From: Chitinophagaceae bacterium
GTDB lineage: Bacteria > Bacteroidota > Bacteroidia > Chitinophagales > Chitinophagaceae
Reading direction: 5' to 3'
Length of the DNA stretch: 64,000 nt
NCBI GenBank assembly: GCA_023957575.1
Contig: JAMLGU010000007.1
Coordinates: 1-64,000, forward strand
Under the pieces are notes generated by a model, which was given only the letters and a program-made list of their open reading frames with translations, did no database searches and had not been told where the DNA came from. The translations under genes and the position numbers were made by a program. Below, in pieces: positions 1-8,836 of the stretch; positions within the stretch are counted from its first letter, which is position 1; each line of letters starts with the position of its first letter.

Positions 1-308
1 GCGAAAAGCAGGAATGAAATGCTTATTGAATAAAAATTTATACTTTTCAAATAATGCTAGCTAACCGGACGAGCAAAGGATGCTAAAGGATTTTTTTTAT
101 AATAGCACCTCAAAAAAAGAATTAGCCTTTTATTAGAATACCTTCTCTCGTTCATCAAAAGGAAGGCAAAATGACCATCTCCATGCCGATTTCAAAAAAT
201 CCTTTTGAGAATTAGACGAGTTTTTAAGGATAGGCGTGTTCTATTTGCCGTATTATTTCAAATTTTTCTACTTTGATAAGGGTAGAATTCGGAATAAAAG
301 AAGCGATT
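1..308. other. Left edge, no supported gene
   Basis: The first 300 bases are AT-rich and contain no long open frame on either strand. A plus-strand frame open from the edge stops at position 33 and could be the last ten codons of a gene outside the window, but ten residues cannot be identified. Nothing else is supported here. Confidence 0.4.
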
Positions 309-1139
309 CTATAATCTTCTTATTTTAATATTTCTGAACCATACATTATTCCCATGATCCTGCAAACCTATTCTTCCGCTCTTAAATGTGCCAAAACCAG
401 GCATATTTTTAAATTTACTTCCGGCAATCAGATTATTCCAGTTATCGTCCCACATTTTGGTACTCACCACATTTACGCCATTCAGGAAAAAGTCAAGTTG
501 CCCGTTCAGCGATCTGATTATAACATGGTTCCATTCTAATGGAGGGTTAACCGGTTCTGACTTACTGGCAATCAAATCATATAAATCGCCCGCTCTATGT
601 TTATGAATTTTTCCATCTGAGTGGCCGTTGTTGTCCAAAATTTGCATTTCAGGGCCGGTACTCCACATATAGGGGTATTTGTTTTTATCCTCATTTACAA
701 AAATACATATACCGCTATTGCCGCCTTTATCAATCTTCCAGTCCAATTGTAATTCAAAATTGCTGTATTCCTCATCTGTTACAATATCGCCCCCGCTTTT
801 AATTTGCCAGCCGTCTTTGTTTGCGGCATCAAGGTACAGGTTGCCATTTGCCACCCGCCAGGCATTTCCAATAGTTCGTGAGCCATAAGCATGCCAGCCG
901 TCGGTGGAGGTGCCGTCAAAAAGTAGTTTCCAGCCGGCTGCTTTTTCTGCATTTGTAAGTGAATTTGGCGCAATATCTGTCTTGGGGGGAGCCAATACTT
1001 TAGTCGGCTCCTCCTTCTTAACAGGTGCCTCTACTACCGGCGGGGTTGGTGTTTTTGAAGATGAAGAACTTTTTTTAGAAGTGGAACAACCATTAATAAA
1101 TACAAACAAAATCAGACTGAACGTTATTAATTTTTTCAT
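309..1139 (-). CDS. DUF1080 lipoprotein, 3-keto-glycoside hydrolase type
   Basis: 276-residue exported lipoprotein. A signal peptide ends in a lipobox with Cys18, then comes a Ser/Lys/Pro-rich linker, then one DUF1080 (3-keto-disaccharide hydrolase, concanavalin-like fold) domain from about residue 60 to the end. Recognisable blocks are LLFDGTSTDGW, KGGNSGI, EMQILDNNGH and the closing IGLQDHGNNVWFRNIKI. Some family members cleave 3-oxidised glycosides; the substrate here is unknown. The open frame extends 32 codons upstream, but Met at 1139 begins the signal peptide and the extension would overlap the cytochrome gene, so 1139 is chosen. It lies 8 bases after the cytochrome stop and is probably co-transcribed with it. 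A second DUF1080 gene lies at 3447. Confidence 0.9.
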   Translation of the reverse strand: MKKLITFSLILFVFINGCSTSKKSSSSSKTPTPPVVEAPVKKEEPTKVLAPPKTDIAPNSLTNAEKAAGWKLLFDGTSTDGWHAYGSRTIGNAWRVANGNLYLDAANKDGWQIKSGGDIVTDEEYSNFELQLDWKIDKGGNSGICIFVNEDKNKYPYMWSTGPEMQILDNNGHSDGKIHKHRAGDLYDLIASKSEPVNPPLEWNHVIIRSLNGQLDFFLNGVNVVSTKMWDDNWNNLIAGSKFKNMPGFGTFKSGRIGLQDHGNNVWFRNIKIRRL

Positions 1140-1147
1140 ACAAATTT

Positions 1148-1522
1148 TTATTGAAGTAATAAAATATAATCTACCATCGCCTTTGCATCTTCCTGCGACA
1201 CATTCGGATGTGGCGTCATAGGTACGGTACCCCATACCCCGCTGCCACCTTCTATAATTTTTTTTGCCAACTCATTTCTGGTTGCTTCATTGGCTCCCGA
1301 ATATTTTTTAGCAACTTTAGCATGAGCCGGACCGGTCAGGTCTTCATCAACCTTGTGGCAGGTTTCACACTGATACTTTTCAACCAATTCGTGTCCTTTT
1401 ATGTAAGCCGGATTAGATTTCAAAGCATCCAAATTGATTTTACTATCCGACTCGCCTTTATCATTACTGCCACAGCCTGATACAATCGCAGACACTATAA
1501 AAGGCAACAGATACTTTTTCAT
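1148..1522 (-). CDS. Cytochrome c class I lipoprotein
   Basis: 124-residue small c-type cytochrome. The signal peptide has Cys17 in a lipobox, so the protein is probably membrane-anchored on the periplasmic side. The haem site is CETCH (Cys52, Cys55, His56), and Met102 in VPMTPHP is the likely sixth ligand. It is the first gene of a minus-strand pair with the DUF1080 gene and divergent from the Gfo/Idh oxidoreductase at 1850. This context would suit an electron acceptor for a periplasmic sugar dehydrogenase; that role is inference. The class I cytochrome call is firm. Confidence 0.92.
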   Translation of the reverse strand: MKKYLLPFIVSAIVSGCGSNDKGESDSKINLDALKSNPAYIKGHELVEKYQCETCHKVDEDLTGPAHAKVAKKYSGANEATRNELAKKIIEGGSGVWGTVPMTPHPNVSQEDAKAMVDYILLLQ

Positions 1523-1849
1523 GTATAAGGGTTTTATTGATTTTTTATAATAATGTCTAAGGCAATTTTCATATTATCATAGTTAATGATGCATATTACC
1601 CCAAACTCATTTTATCTGTCAGTATTAAACTAATATTAATTAAAATTAACCTAACAAAACTACTGATTAAATCTTTGCAATAGGATAACTTTTCTTGATA
1701 AATTTTTAATTATTGTAATTTTTATAAATGTTATTCAATAACTTTACACGGCTTTGGGATTTTTCATTTTCAAATTAATGATGTGAACAGCTTGCTTACT
1801 TTTATTATTGCATCTAAGACAAATATTTATTAACTAATAAACATTAGCT
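1523..1849. other. Divergent intergenic region
   Basis: About 330 AT-rich bases between the cytochrome gene (minus) and the Gfo/Idh gene (plus). It must hold both promoters. I find no clean pair of Bacteroidota -33 TTTG and -7 TAnnTTTG boxes with correct spacing, and no long inverted repeat. Confidence 0.4.
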
Positions 1850-3328
1850 ATGTCATCTAAATTTACAAGAAAAAAATTTTTAAAAACAGGTGCCGCTGCT
1901 GCTGCCGCGTTTACCATTGTACCCTCTGATGTTTTTGGAAAAAAGTTCGGAAAAATTGCACCCACTGACAAACTAAATATTGCCGGCATTGGTGTAGGAG
2001 GTATGGGGTTTGCCAACCTTAAACAAATGAAGACCGAAAATATTGTAGGTCTTTGTGATGTAGATTGGGGATATACCGGTAAAAACGGCGTTTTTGATGC
2101 ATTTCCTAATGCCAAAAAATATTATGATTACCGAAAAATGTATGATGAACTGGGTAAATCTATTGATGCCGTAGTGGTAGCTACTGCCGATCATACACAC
2201 GCTATTGTGGCTGCTGAAGCTATGACAATGGGCAAACACGCTTATGTTCAAAAACCATTAACGCATAGTGTTTATGAGTCCAGATTACTTACAAAACTGG
2301 CAGCAAAACATAAAGTAGCCACCCAGATGGGTAATCAGGGAGCATCTAAAGCGGGTGTACGTCAAATATGCGACTGGATATGGAATGGAGAAATTGGTGA
2401 AGTAAGAAAAGTGGAAGCTTTTACCGACAGGCCAATTTGGCCACAAGGTTTAAACCGCCCCGAAAAGGTTGAAAATATACCTTCTACCCTTGACTGGGAT
2501 TTGTTTATTGGACCGGCACCTATGCGCCCTTATAATTCTATTTATACTCCATGGAACTGGCGCGGCTGGTGGGATTTTGGTACCGGCGCTTTGGGCGATA
2601 TGGCCTGTCATATTTTACATCCGGTTTTTAAAGGATTAAACCTGCTGTATCCTACTAAAGTTCAGGGAAGTTCTACATTATTACTTACTGACTGTGCTCC
2701 CAATGCAGAAATGGTAAAATATACTTTCCCTGCCCGTAAAAATATGCCCAAAGTAGCTATGCCACAGGTAGAAGTAACCTGGTATGACGGAGGCTTGGAG
2801 CCAATGCGGCCTAAAGGAGTACCTGCCGGTAAAAACCTGAATGACAGTGGTGGCGGTGTAATCTTCTATGGCACCAAAGACACGCTCATTTGTGGCTGCT
2901 ATGGTATGAACCCCTGGTTAGTTTCCGGCAGAAAACCAAATTCCCCCAAAAGAAACAGGGAAATTACCATTTCGCACGAAATGGACTGGGTAAGAGCTTG
3001 TAAAGAAAGTCCGGCTTCGAGAGTTGAAACCTCATCACCCTTTAGCGAAGCAGGTCCATTGAACGAAATGGTGGTAATGGGCGTACTGGCGGTTCGGCTG
3101 CAAGCTTTGAATCAGGAACTGGAATGGGACGGACTGAATATGAAATTTACAAATATTTCACCCACAGCTACTTTGAAAACGGTTATTAAAGACGGGTTCC
3201 ATATTAAAGACGGACATCCTACCTTTGATAAAACAATGACTGAACCTGTAAATGCACAAGCTTATGCTCAGGAATTAATAAAGCATACCTACCGTGACGG
3301 ATGGAAATTGCCTGATATGCCGGCGTGA
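1850..3328 (+). CDS. Gfo/Idh/MocA oxidoreductase, Tat-type leader
   Basis: 492-residue NAD(P)-dependent oxidoreductase of the Gfo/Idh/MocA family. The N-terminus has a twin-arginine-like leader, TRKKFLK, followed by an Ala-rich stretch to about residue 27. The second Arg is Lys, so Tat export is likely but not certain. The Rossmann motif is GIGVGGMG (46-53), and the conserved Lys-Pro pair that positions substrate is K135-P136. The C-terminal half matches the long bacterial Gfo/Idh C-terminal domain. Exported members of this family oxidise sugars, and proximity to two DUF1080 proteins suggests oxidation at C3 of glycosides (inference). It heads a plus-strand run with the DUF1080 gene at 3447 and the isomerase-like gene at 4319. 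Confidence 0.92.
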   Translation: MSSKFTRKKFLKTGAAAAAAFTIVPSDVFGKKFGKIAPTDKLNIAGIGVGGMGFANLKQMKTENIVGLCDVDWGYTGKNGVFDAFPNAKKYYDYRKMYDELGKSIDAVVVATADHTHAIVAAEAMTMGKHAYVQKPLTHSVYESRLLTKLAAKHKVATQMGNQGASKAGVRQICDWIWNGEIGEVRKVEAFTDRPIWPQGLNRPEKVENIPSTLDWDLFIGPAPMRPYNSIYTPWNWRGWWDFGTGALGDMACHILHPVFKGLNLLYPTKVQGSSTLLLTDCAPNAEMVKYTFPARKNMPKVAMPQVEVTWYDGGLEPMRPKGVPAGKNLNDSGGGVIFYGTKDTLICGCYGMNPWLVSGRKPNSPKRNREITISHEMDWVRACKESPASRVETSSPFSEAGPLNEMVVMGVLAVRLQALNQELEWDGLNMKFTNISPTATLKTVIKDGFHIKDGHPTFDKTMTEPVNAQAYAQELIKHTYRDGWKLPDMPA

Positions 3329-3336
3329 GGGTTAGA

Positions 3337-3402
3337 TTGAGACTAAGGTTGAGGCTGAGGTTGAGGTTGAGACTGAGGTTGAGACTGAGGTTGAGATTGA
3401 GG
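3337..3402 (+). repeat. Hexanucleotide tandem repeat, 11 units
   Basis: Eleven consecutive hexamers of the form YTRAGR (mostly TTGAGG, CTGAGG and TTGAGA) start 8 bases after the stop codon of the Gfo/Idh gene. The array is noncoding in context and sits in the 118-base gap before the DUF1080 gene. Confidence 0.9.
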
Positions 3403-3446
3403 AGGGAAAAGAATTTATTAAACTAAAAAATAAAAATTAGAATTAA

Positions 3447-4244
3447 ATGAAAAAAGTTTTTTTAGGGTTAACAACTTTAATGCTGTTAGTTATGATTAGT
3501 ACGTCCTGCAATAATGGAGATGGAGAAAAGAAAGATGCAGAAAATAAGGAAGCTACTGCCCCGGAAGCAACAACTAATGCAAGCGCTGAAGATACTACCG
3601 GATGGATAACGCTTTTTGATGGCAAAGATTTTACCGGTTGGCGCGGATATGACCGTACAGATGTGCCTAAAGCCTGGGTAATCGAAGACGGAGCAATAAA
3701 AATTCAAGGTTCCGGCGAAGGTGAAGCCGGTGCAAAAGACGGAGGTGATATTATTTATGACAAGAAATTCAAAAATTTCGAATTATCTTTTGAGTGGAAA
3801 GTATCTCCCGGCGGTAATAGCGGCGTATTCTATTTGGCACAGGAAGTAAAAGGAGACCCTATATGGAAGTCATCACCTGAATACCAAATCTTAGACAATG
3901 CAAAACATCCTGATGCAAAATTAGGTAAAGATGGGAACCGCCAGTCTGCATCACTTTACGACCTGATCCCTGCCAAACCCCAAAATTCCAAGCCGGCAGG
4001 CGAGTGGAACACAGGTGGCATCATGGTGTATAAAGGGACTGTAGTACACAAACAAAATGGTGAAAACGTGCTGGAGTATCATCTTTGGACCGACGACTGG
4101 AAAAAAATGATTGAAAACAGTAAGTTCAAAGGATGGGAAAATTTCATTAATGCCGGCGGACCCGAACATGAAGGCTATATCGGACTTCAGGATCATGGTG
4201 ATGACGTTTGGTACAGAAATATAAAAATTAAAATTTTGGATTAA
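3447..4244 (+). CDS. DUF1080 lipoprotein, second copy
   Basis: 265-residue exported lipoprotein with a lipobox Cys near residue 21, an acidic low-complexity linker, and a DUF1080 domain from about residue 50. Its conserved blocks match the protein at 309 (LFDGKDFTGW, PGGNSGVFYL, EYQILDN, IGLQDHGDDVWYRNIKI), so the two are clear paralogues flanking the oxidoreductase. The family includes enzymes acting on 3-keto-glycosides; specificity cannot be read here. It is probably transcribed with the preceding oxidoreductase across the hexamer repeat. A hairpin just after its stop probably ends or attenuates the message. Confidence 0.92.
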   Translation: MKKVFLGLTTLMLLVMISTSCNNGDGEKKDAENKEATAPEATTNASAEDTTGWITLFDGKDFTGWRGYDRTDVPKAWVIEDGAIKIQGSGEGEAGAKDGGDIIYDKKFKNFELSFEWKVSPGGNSGVFYLAQEVKGDPIWKSSPEYQILDNAKHPDAKLGKDGNRQSASLYDLIPAKPQNSKPAGEWNTGGIMVYKGTVVHKQNGENVLEYHLWTDDWKKMIENSKFKGWENFINAGGPEHEGYIGLQDHGDDVWYRNIKIKILD

Positions 4245-4261
4245 TTTTTAATATTTTGTGA

Positions 4262-4286
4262 ATGTCCGGGCAGTTAGCCTGGACAT
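4262..4286 (+). terminator. Hairpin terminator after DUF1080 gene
   Basis: A 10-base stem with one mismatch (ATGTCCGGGC against GCCTGGACAT, 5-base loop) is followed by a T-rich stretch. It overlaps the upstream ATG of the next open frame, which argues that the true start of the isomerase-like gene is downstream at 4319. Confidence 0.6.
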
Positions 4287-4318
4287 TTCTATTATTAATT
4301 TTTTTATTTGAAAATAAT

Positions 4319-5182
4319 ATGTATAGCCGTAAACAATTTTTAAAATTAACAGGAGGCGCTATCTTGGGCGCCACCTTTAGCAAAGACGTGATGGCTGCAG
4401 GTAAAAAGGGAACCATAAAAAATCTGGGAATCCAACTTTATACGCTGAGAGAAGATTTACCTAAAAACCCCAAAGACGTTTTAAAGCAAATTGCCTCTTT
4501 TGGATACAAAGAAATTGAAAGCTATGAAGGCGCACAAGGCATGTTTTGGGGAATGGGAAACATCGGGTTTAAAAAATACATGGATGAACTCGGTATGAAA
4601 ATGGTAAGCAGCCATTGCGATTTCAGAAAAAACTTTGAGCAAAAAGCCGCAGAAGCCGCAGAAATTGGTATGAAATACCTGATTTGCCCCCACGTGGGTC
4701 GTCAGAAAACTTTGGACGGCTACAAAAAAATAGCAGATGAATTTAATGCAGCCGGAGAAATTTGTAAAAAGAACGGTATCAGGTTTGCCTATCACAATCA
4801 TGATTATTCTTTCAGGCAGCAGGAAGGACAGTTCCCGCAGGATATCATGATGCAAAAAACCAATCCTAATCTGGTAGATTTTGAAATGGATATTTATTGG
4901 GTAGTTGCGGCTGAACAAGACCCGGTGAAGTGGCTTAAAAAATATCCGGGTCGTTTCAAACTCAGTCATATTAAGGACAGAACAAAAGGGATTGTTCCAA
5001 AACAAGGTGAGCCCAATGTAAGTTGTATTGTGGGAACAGGTTCTATTAATTATCCATCTATTTTAAAAGAAGCCAAAAAATTGGGAATGATTCACTATAT
5101 TCTGGAACAGGAAGCTTATGAAAAAGCGCCGATTGAGTGTGTGAAAGAAGGAGCGGAGTACTTAAATAAAATCAGATTTTAA
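4319..5182 (+). CDS. Sugar phosphate isomerase/epimerase-like TIM barrel, Tat leader
   Basis: 287-residue protein of the xylose isomerase-like TIM-barrel family (AP endonuclease 2 / IolE superfamily). The start at 4319 gives a Tat-like leader, MYSRKQFLKLTGGAI, with a candidate cleavage after DVMA; the longer frame starting at 4262 would begin inside a hairpin. Barrel signatures are IQLYTLRE near the N-terminus, YHNHDYSF in the middle, then FEMDIYW and LSHIKDR. These carry the His, Asp and Glu residues that normally bind a divalent metal. It follows the oxidoreductase and DUF1080 genes, so it probably acts on the same periplasmic keto-sugars; the exact reaction is unknown. Confidence 0.88.
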   Translation: MYSRKQFLKLTGGAILGATFSKDVMAAGKKGTIKNLGIQLYTLREDLPKNPKDVLKQIASFGYKEIESYEGAQGMFWGMGNIGFKKYMDELGMKMVSSHCDFRKNFEQKAAEAAEIGMKYLICPHVGRQKTLDGYKKIADEFNAAGEICKKNGIRFAYHNHDYSFRQQEGQFPQDIMMQKTNPNLVDFEMDIYWVVAAEQDPVKWLKKYPGRFKLSHIKDRTKGIVPKQGEPNVSCIVGTGSINYPSILKEAKKLGMIHYILEQEAYEKAPIECVKEGAEYLNKIRF

Positions 5183-5334
5183 ACTTATTGGAATAAACAT
5201 AATCTGTTATCTATTAAAAATTTAAAGATTTTTAAGATATTCGTTAATAATTTCAGTGTCGATTTTGATTATGAGTCAATTTTATATTTGAATTGACTAA
5301 TTACGAGGCGTGTAATGGTTTTCTATAATTTTAA

Positions 5335-6546
5335 ATGAAAGATAATTCAATTTGTATTGTAGCGGCACAACATGATTTATATGACGATAGGTGTTATTGG
5401 AAGCAGGCTGTTTCACTAAAAAATGCAGGATATCGTGTATATTATATTATAATAGGCGAAAAAGAAGAAGAAGAAGGAATAACAAATGAAGGTATTTATT
5501 ATAAACTAGTTCATCAAAAGAGATATTTTGCTAATAGGTATTTCAATTTTATTTATAAGAAACTTTTTTACAAAAAAGAACAATTCAAAGTACTTTTTAA
5601 GGCCTGCAAAGAGGTTAATGCTAACCTCTATCAAATAGTAGATTTACACCCGAATAGGATTATCGAAAAATTAAAAAATCTGAAAAAAAAGCCAAAATTA
5701 GTTTATGATATACATGAACAGGCCTATTCTTTTTATCTGGATTTGATAATGAGGAAATGGAGAATTCCAAAAATTATTAAAAAAGGATATGCATCCTACA
5801 TTCAAAACTGGGAATATAAAAAAGCAGCATTACATGATTTCATAATAGTTACAGACGATGCACTAAAGAACAGAATTGAGAAAAATATAAAAAATGCCAG
5901 GGTCGAATGTATTTACAACTACACAGATTTAGGTAAGTATAGGGAGTATATACCCATTGAAAATAAAGAATACGATATTGGATATATAGGAACTGTTTCT
6001 GAAGAAAGAGGCGTTATGATTTTTTTGGAAGCCATCAATATTCTATCCAAAAAATTATCCTCTTTTAAAGCTATAATAATCGGGAAACCGGTGAATGAAG
6101 AGGCCAGAAAAAAAATAGACCGATATATATTTACTAATAGTTTAGAAAAAAATGTAGTATTTAAAGGTTTTATTCCTTATAATGAAATTCAATATTATTA
6201 TAATCGAATTAAAATTGGTACCAATCCATTACTTAATCTAAATAAATTTCAGGAAATCATTCCTATCAAATTATTTGAATTCATGAATTTTGGTATGCCA
6301 ATAATTGCATCTGAGCACAAATATATGTGTCAATATATACGCGAAAACGATGTTGGAATATGCATCCAGGCAGGTAATCCAAAAATATTAGCAGATAAAA
6401 TATTATTTTTATTAAATAATTTACAAGAAATGGAAAGGTATGCAAAAAACGGGATGAAAGCTGTAGATGAAAAATACAATTGGTCAATAATGGAAAAAAA
6501 ATATATTGGAATAATTGACTCTCTGTTAAATGAAAATATATCCTAA
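5335..6546 (+). CDS. Glycosyltransferase, GT4-like
   Basis: 403-residue GT-B glycosyltransferase. The N-terminal half has an acceptor-binding Rossmann-like region (ICIVAAQHDLYDDRC, YDIHEQAYSF). The C-terminal half is a Glycos_transf_1 domain with YIGTVSEERGVMIFLEA, the linker to VFKGFIPYNEIQYYY and IPIKLFEFMNFGMPIIAS, the E/P-loop region that binds the nucleotide sugar. It probably adds a sugar in capsule, O-antigen or exopolysaccharide assembly. It overlaps the flippase gene by 17 bases, indicating one transcript. Base and codon use are noticeably more AT-rich than in the flanking genes, typical of exchanged surface-glycan loci. Confidence 0.88.
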   Translation: MKDNSICIVAAQHDLYDDRCYWKQAVSLKNAGYRVYYIIIGEKEEEEGITNEGIYYKLVHQKRYFANRYFNFIYKKLFYKKEQFKVLFKACKEVNANLYQIVDLHPNRIIEKLKNLKKKPKLVYDIHEQAYSFYLDLIMRKWRIPKIIKKGYASYIQNWEYKKAALHDFIIVTDDALKNRIEKNIKNARVECIYNYTDLGKYREYIPIENKEYDIGYIGTVSEERGVMIFLEAINILSKKLSSFKAIIIGKPVNEEARKKIDRYIFTNSLEKNVVFKGFIPYNEIQYYYNRIKIGTNPLLNLNKFQEIIPIKLFEFMNFGMPIIASEHKYMCQYIRENDVGICIQAGNPKILADKILFLLNNLQEMERYAKNGMKAVDEKYNWSIMEKKYIGIIDSLLNENIS

Positions 6547-7987
6547 ACAATCCACCTGGAGCAATACTTCCTCATCAATAGGAATTCATTTTTCATGGTA
6601 TTTTTTATCACTTATCGTAAATGTTGCTATCAGTTTTATCAAATCACCCATATATACTGATTTATTCTCTCCTAATGAATTTGGCTTATATTCTCTTGTA
6701 TTAATATCTTTTACCATTTTTTCAATGTTTCTGCTTAATTTCAGTAGTAGTGCGATATGGCGCTTTCATATTAAAGCAAAGCAAGAAAATAGTATTGAAA
6801 AACTTTACTCAACTATAATTTCTTTAATACTAATTTCAGGTTTTTTTTTAATTACAGCTTCATTATTTATATCAACTTTTGCAGAAAAATTGATATTAAA
6901 GAAATTGATTGTTTTTGGGGCATTTTATTTTATTACAAATGAGTTGGTGAACATTATAATTATACACCTTAAAATAGAAGGCAAGTCGGCCAGATATAGT
7001 ATCATTACAAGTATTCAGTTATTAATATCATTCGGGATATTATTGTTTTTAACTTTTGTATTGCATCAGGGGATTGAATCTTTTTTTAGCAGTATTATCC
7101 TTTCGAATATAATAATCCTTATCTGGCTAACAATAAAATTCAGAAGTTATCGCATTTTCATATTTCCAAGAATAGATAAATCATTTTTTTCCATGATTAT
7201 AGAGTACAGTAAATTGGCTTTAATCGTGGATTTTGTTTTCTATATCTTTAAAAATATTGACCGTTATCTCATCCAGTATTTTAAAGGCATATCTGAAACA
7301 GGTTTATACAATCAAATTTATAATATTGCTGATTTAACCATCTTTTCAATCATCACAATTTTCTTTTCTGCAATAACACCAAAATATTTCAATTTACTAG
7401 AATCTAAAGTCTCAAAAGATATATTTTCAAAAAAATATAAAAATCTTTTAGGATTGTATCTAATTATATTTCTACCCGTATGTACCTATTTGAGTTTATA
7501 TTCAAGAGAAATATGTCATATATTGTTCAGAGGTGAATTCAGGAACTATTCGCATATTTTGCCACCAATCATTTTTAGTAATTTATTTTTTGGGTTATTA
7601 CAATTCAATGCCATAAAATTCAGATTTGAAAATAAACGCAAGCTAATGTACATCTCATATATTTCAAGTTTAGTATTCAATATTTTATTAAATATAATTT
7701 TATTAAATCTTACGAGCTTCGAAGTTGCAGCTACAGTAACGCTCATAAGTTATATTGGCCTGTTTGGCTTCTTTTATTTTTACGATCTAAAGAATTATCT
7801 GGATAAAGCCTGTCTATCACCATTAATGATACCAATTATAATCCTGATAATCCAAATCGTAATACACCTATCTATCAAATATTTCTTTAAAATTGACAGT
7901 ATTCTTTTCGCTTTTATTGAAGGACTAATTTTTGCAATTTCCTATTTTTTAATGACAAAAGAACGTAGTATAAACTTAAGTACGTAA
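6530..7987 (+). CDS. Polysaccharide flippase (Wzx-like, MOP superfamily)
   Basis: 485-residue integral membrane protein with about 12-14 hydrophobic helices and short charged loops, the pattern of the oligosaccharide flippase/polysaccharide biosynthesis family. The segment FIKSPIYTDLFSPNEFGLYSL is typical of helix 1-2 of these proteins. It would move lipid-linked glycan units across the inner membrane. The start overlaps the end of the glycosyltransferase gene by 17 bases. It shares that gene's strong AT bias. No polymerase or priming transferase is present, so this is a fragment of a larger pathway or a satellite locus. Confidence 0.88.
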   Translation: MKIYPKQSTWSNTSSSIGIHFSWYFLSLIVNVAISFIKSPIYTDLFSPNEFGLYSLVLISFTIFSMFLLNFSSSAIWRFHIKAKQENSIEKLYSTIISLILISGFFLITASLFISTFAEKLILKKLIVFGAFYFITNELVNIIIIHLKIEGKSARYSIITSIQLLISFGILLFLTFVLHQGIESFFSSIILSNIIILIWLTIKFRSYRIFIFPRIDKSFFSMIIEYSKLALIVDFVFYIFKNIDRYLIQYFKGISETGLYNQIYNIADLTIFSIITIFFSAITPKYFNLLESKVSKDIFSKKYKNLLGLYLIIFLPVCTYLSLYSREICHILFRGEFRNYSHILPPIIFSNLFFGLLQFNAIKFRFENKRKLMYISYISSLVFNILLNIILLNLTSFEVAATVTLISYIGLFGFFYFYDLKNYLDKACLSPLMIPIIILIIQIVIHLSIKYFFKIDSILFAFIEGLIFAISYFLMTKERSINLST

Positions 7988-7997
7988 ATTCTAAAAT

Positions 7998-8792
7998 CTA
8001 CAGAGTGGTAAGGTTTTTAAATTTTTTTGTTACTATCAAAGTAACTGTTTTTAGGCCTATATAATCTTTTGTTGAAACTTCAATTTTTTTATCTTTTAGT
8101 TTTTTCATTAACAGAGATATAGTTTGTTGTTCTCCTTTTCTACTACTATCATCCATCATTATTACAAACTCATCTCCAGGGTTAAGATTATCAATGAGTG
8201 TAATGATATCCGGCCTTGAGTAATTATCTGTACCAACAGGGCCGTCAACGAGATAAAATTCAAATTTCTCCTTTGTTACTTTGTCAGGTAGTTTATAGGC
8301 AACCGTTTTACGGTTTTTAATAATTTTTTCTTCTACGTTAGCATGAATTAATTCGGATTTATTGGATAGAACGAATTTTGATGTAAAAAAAGTTATCCAT
8401 TCTTCATCATTTTCTATTACAATATGGCTGCTTTTTGTTAAATAATGATTCAAATATGTAGAAATCATTTTACTTGATTCACCCAGACCAAATTCCAAAA
8501 TCCTTTCGGGCTTAAAATCATTAAGAATTCTGTTGAGCACATAAAAAAAAGAATAATTACCTGCCATTCTTCCGATATTTAAAGAGAGCTCTTTTAAGAA
8601 ACTTTTGTCTCTGATACTATCATGATAAACATGAGCCCACTCTATTTCTTTAAGAAGTAAATAATTCTTATGTGGAGAAAAAAAACTTCTGATATTCGAC
8701 TTTACATTCTGAGGTATAACAGCTTTTATTTTCTTAATAATATTCAAAACCGGAATTTTAAAAAAACAGGTACTCAGAGTTTGAATTAGCAT
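7998..8792 (-). CDS. SAM methyltransferase-like protein
   Basis: 264-residue soluble protein converging on the flippase gene with a 10-base gap. ILEFGLGESSKM resembles motif I of class I Rossmann methyltransferases, VIENDEEW fits the acidic residue after strand 2, and FYLVDGPVGTDNYSRPD fits motif IV. No family-specific catalytic motif is recognised, so substrate and even activity are uncertain. It has the same AT-rich composition as the two glycan genes and probably belongs to the same acquired patch, perhaps modifying a glycan or lipid carrier (inference). Confidence 0.6.
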   Translation of the reverse strand: MLIQTLSTCFFKIPVLNIIKKIKAVIPQNVKSNIRSFFSPHKNYLLLKEIEWAHVYHDSIRDKSFLKELSLNIGRMAGNYSFFYVLNRILNDFKPERILEFGLGESSKMISTYLNHYLTKSSHIVIENDEEWITFFTSKFVLSNKSELIHANVEEKIIKNRKTVAYKLPDKVTKEKFEFYLVDGPVGTDNYSRPDIITLIDNLNPGDEFVIMMDDSSRKGEQQTISLLMKKLKDKKIEVSTKDYIGLKTVTLIVTKKFKNLTTL

Positions 8793-8836
8793 CTTCCCCT
8801 AAATACCTGTTGAAACAAATATTATGTTATCTTCTT

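Noticed and set aside
4262..4318. Upstream start for the isomerase-like gene
   Set aside because: It lies within a hairpin terminator, and the Tat-like leader begins at 4319.
4481..5005. 174-codon open frame opposite the isomerase-like gene
   Set aside because: Antisense shadow; no domain.
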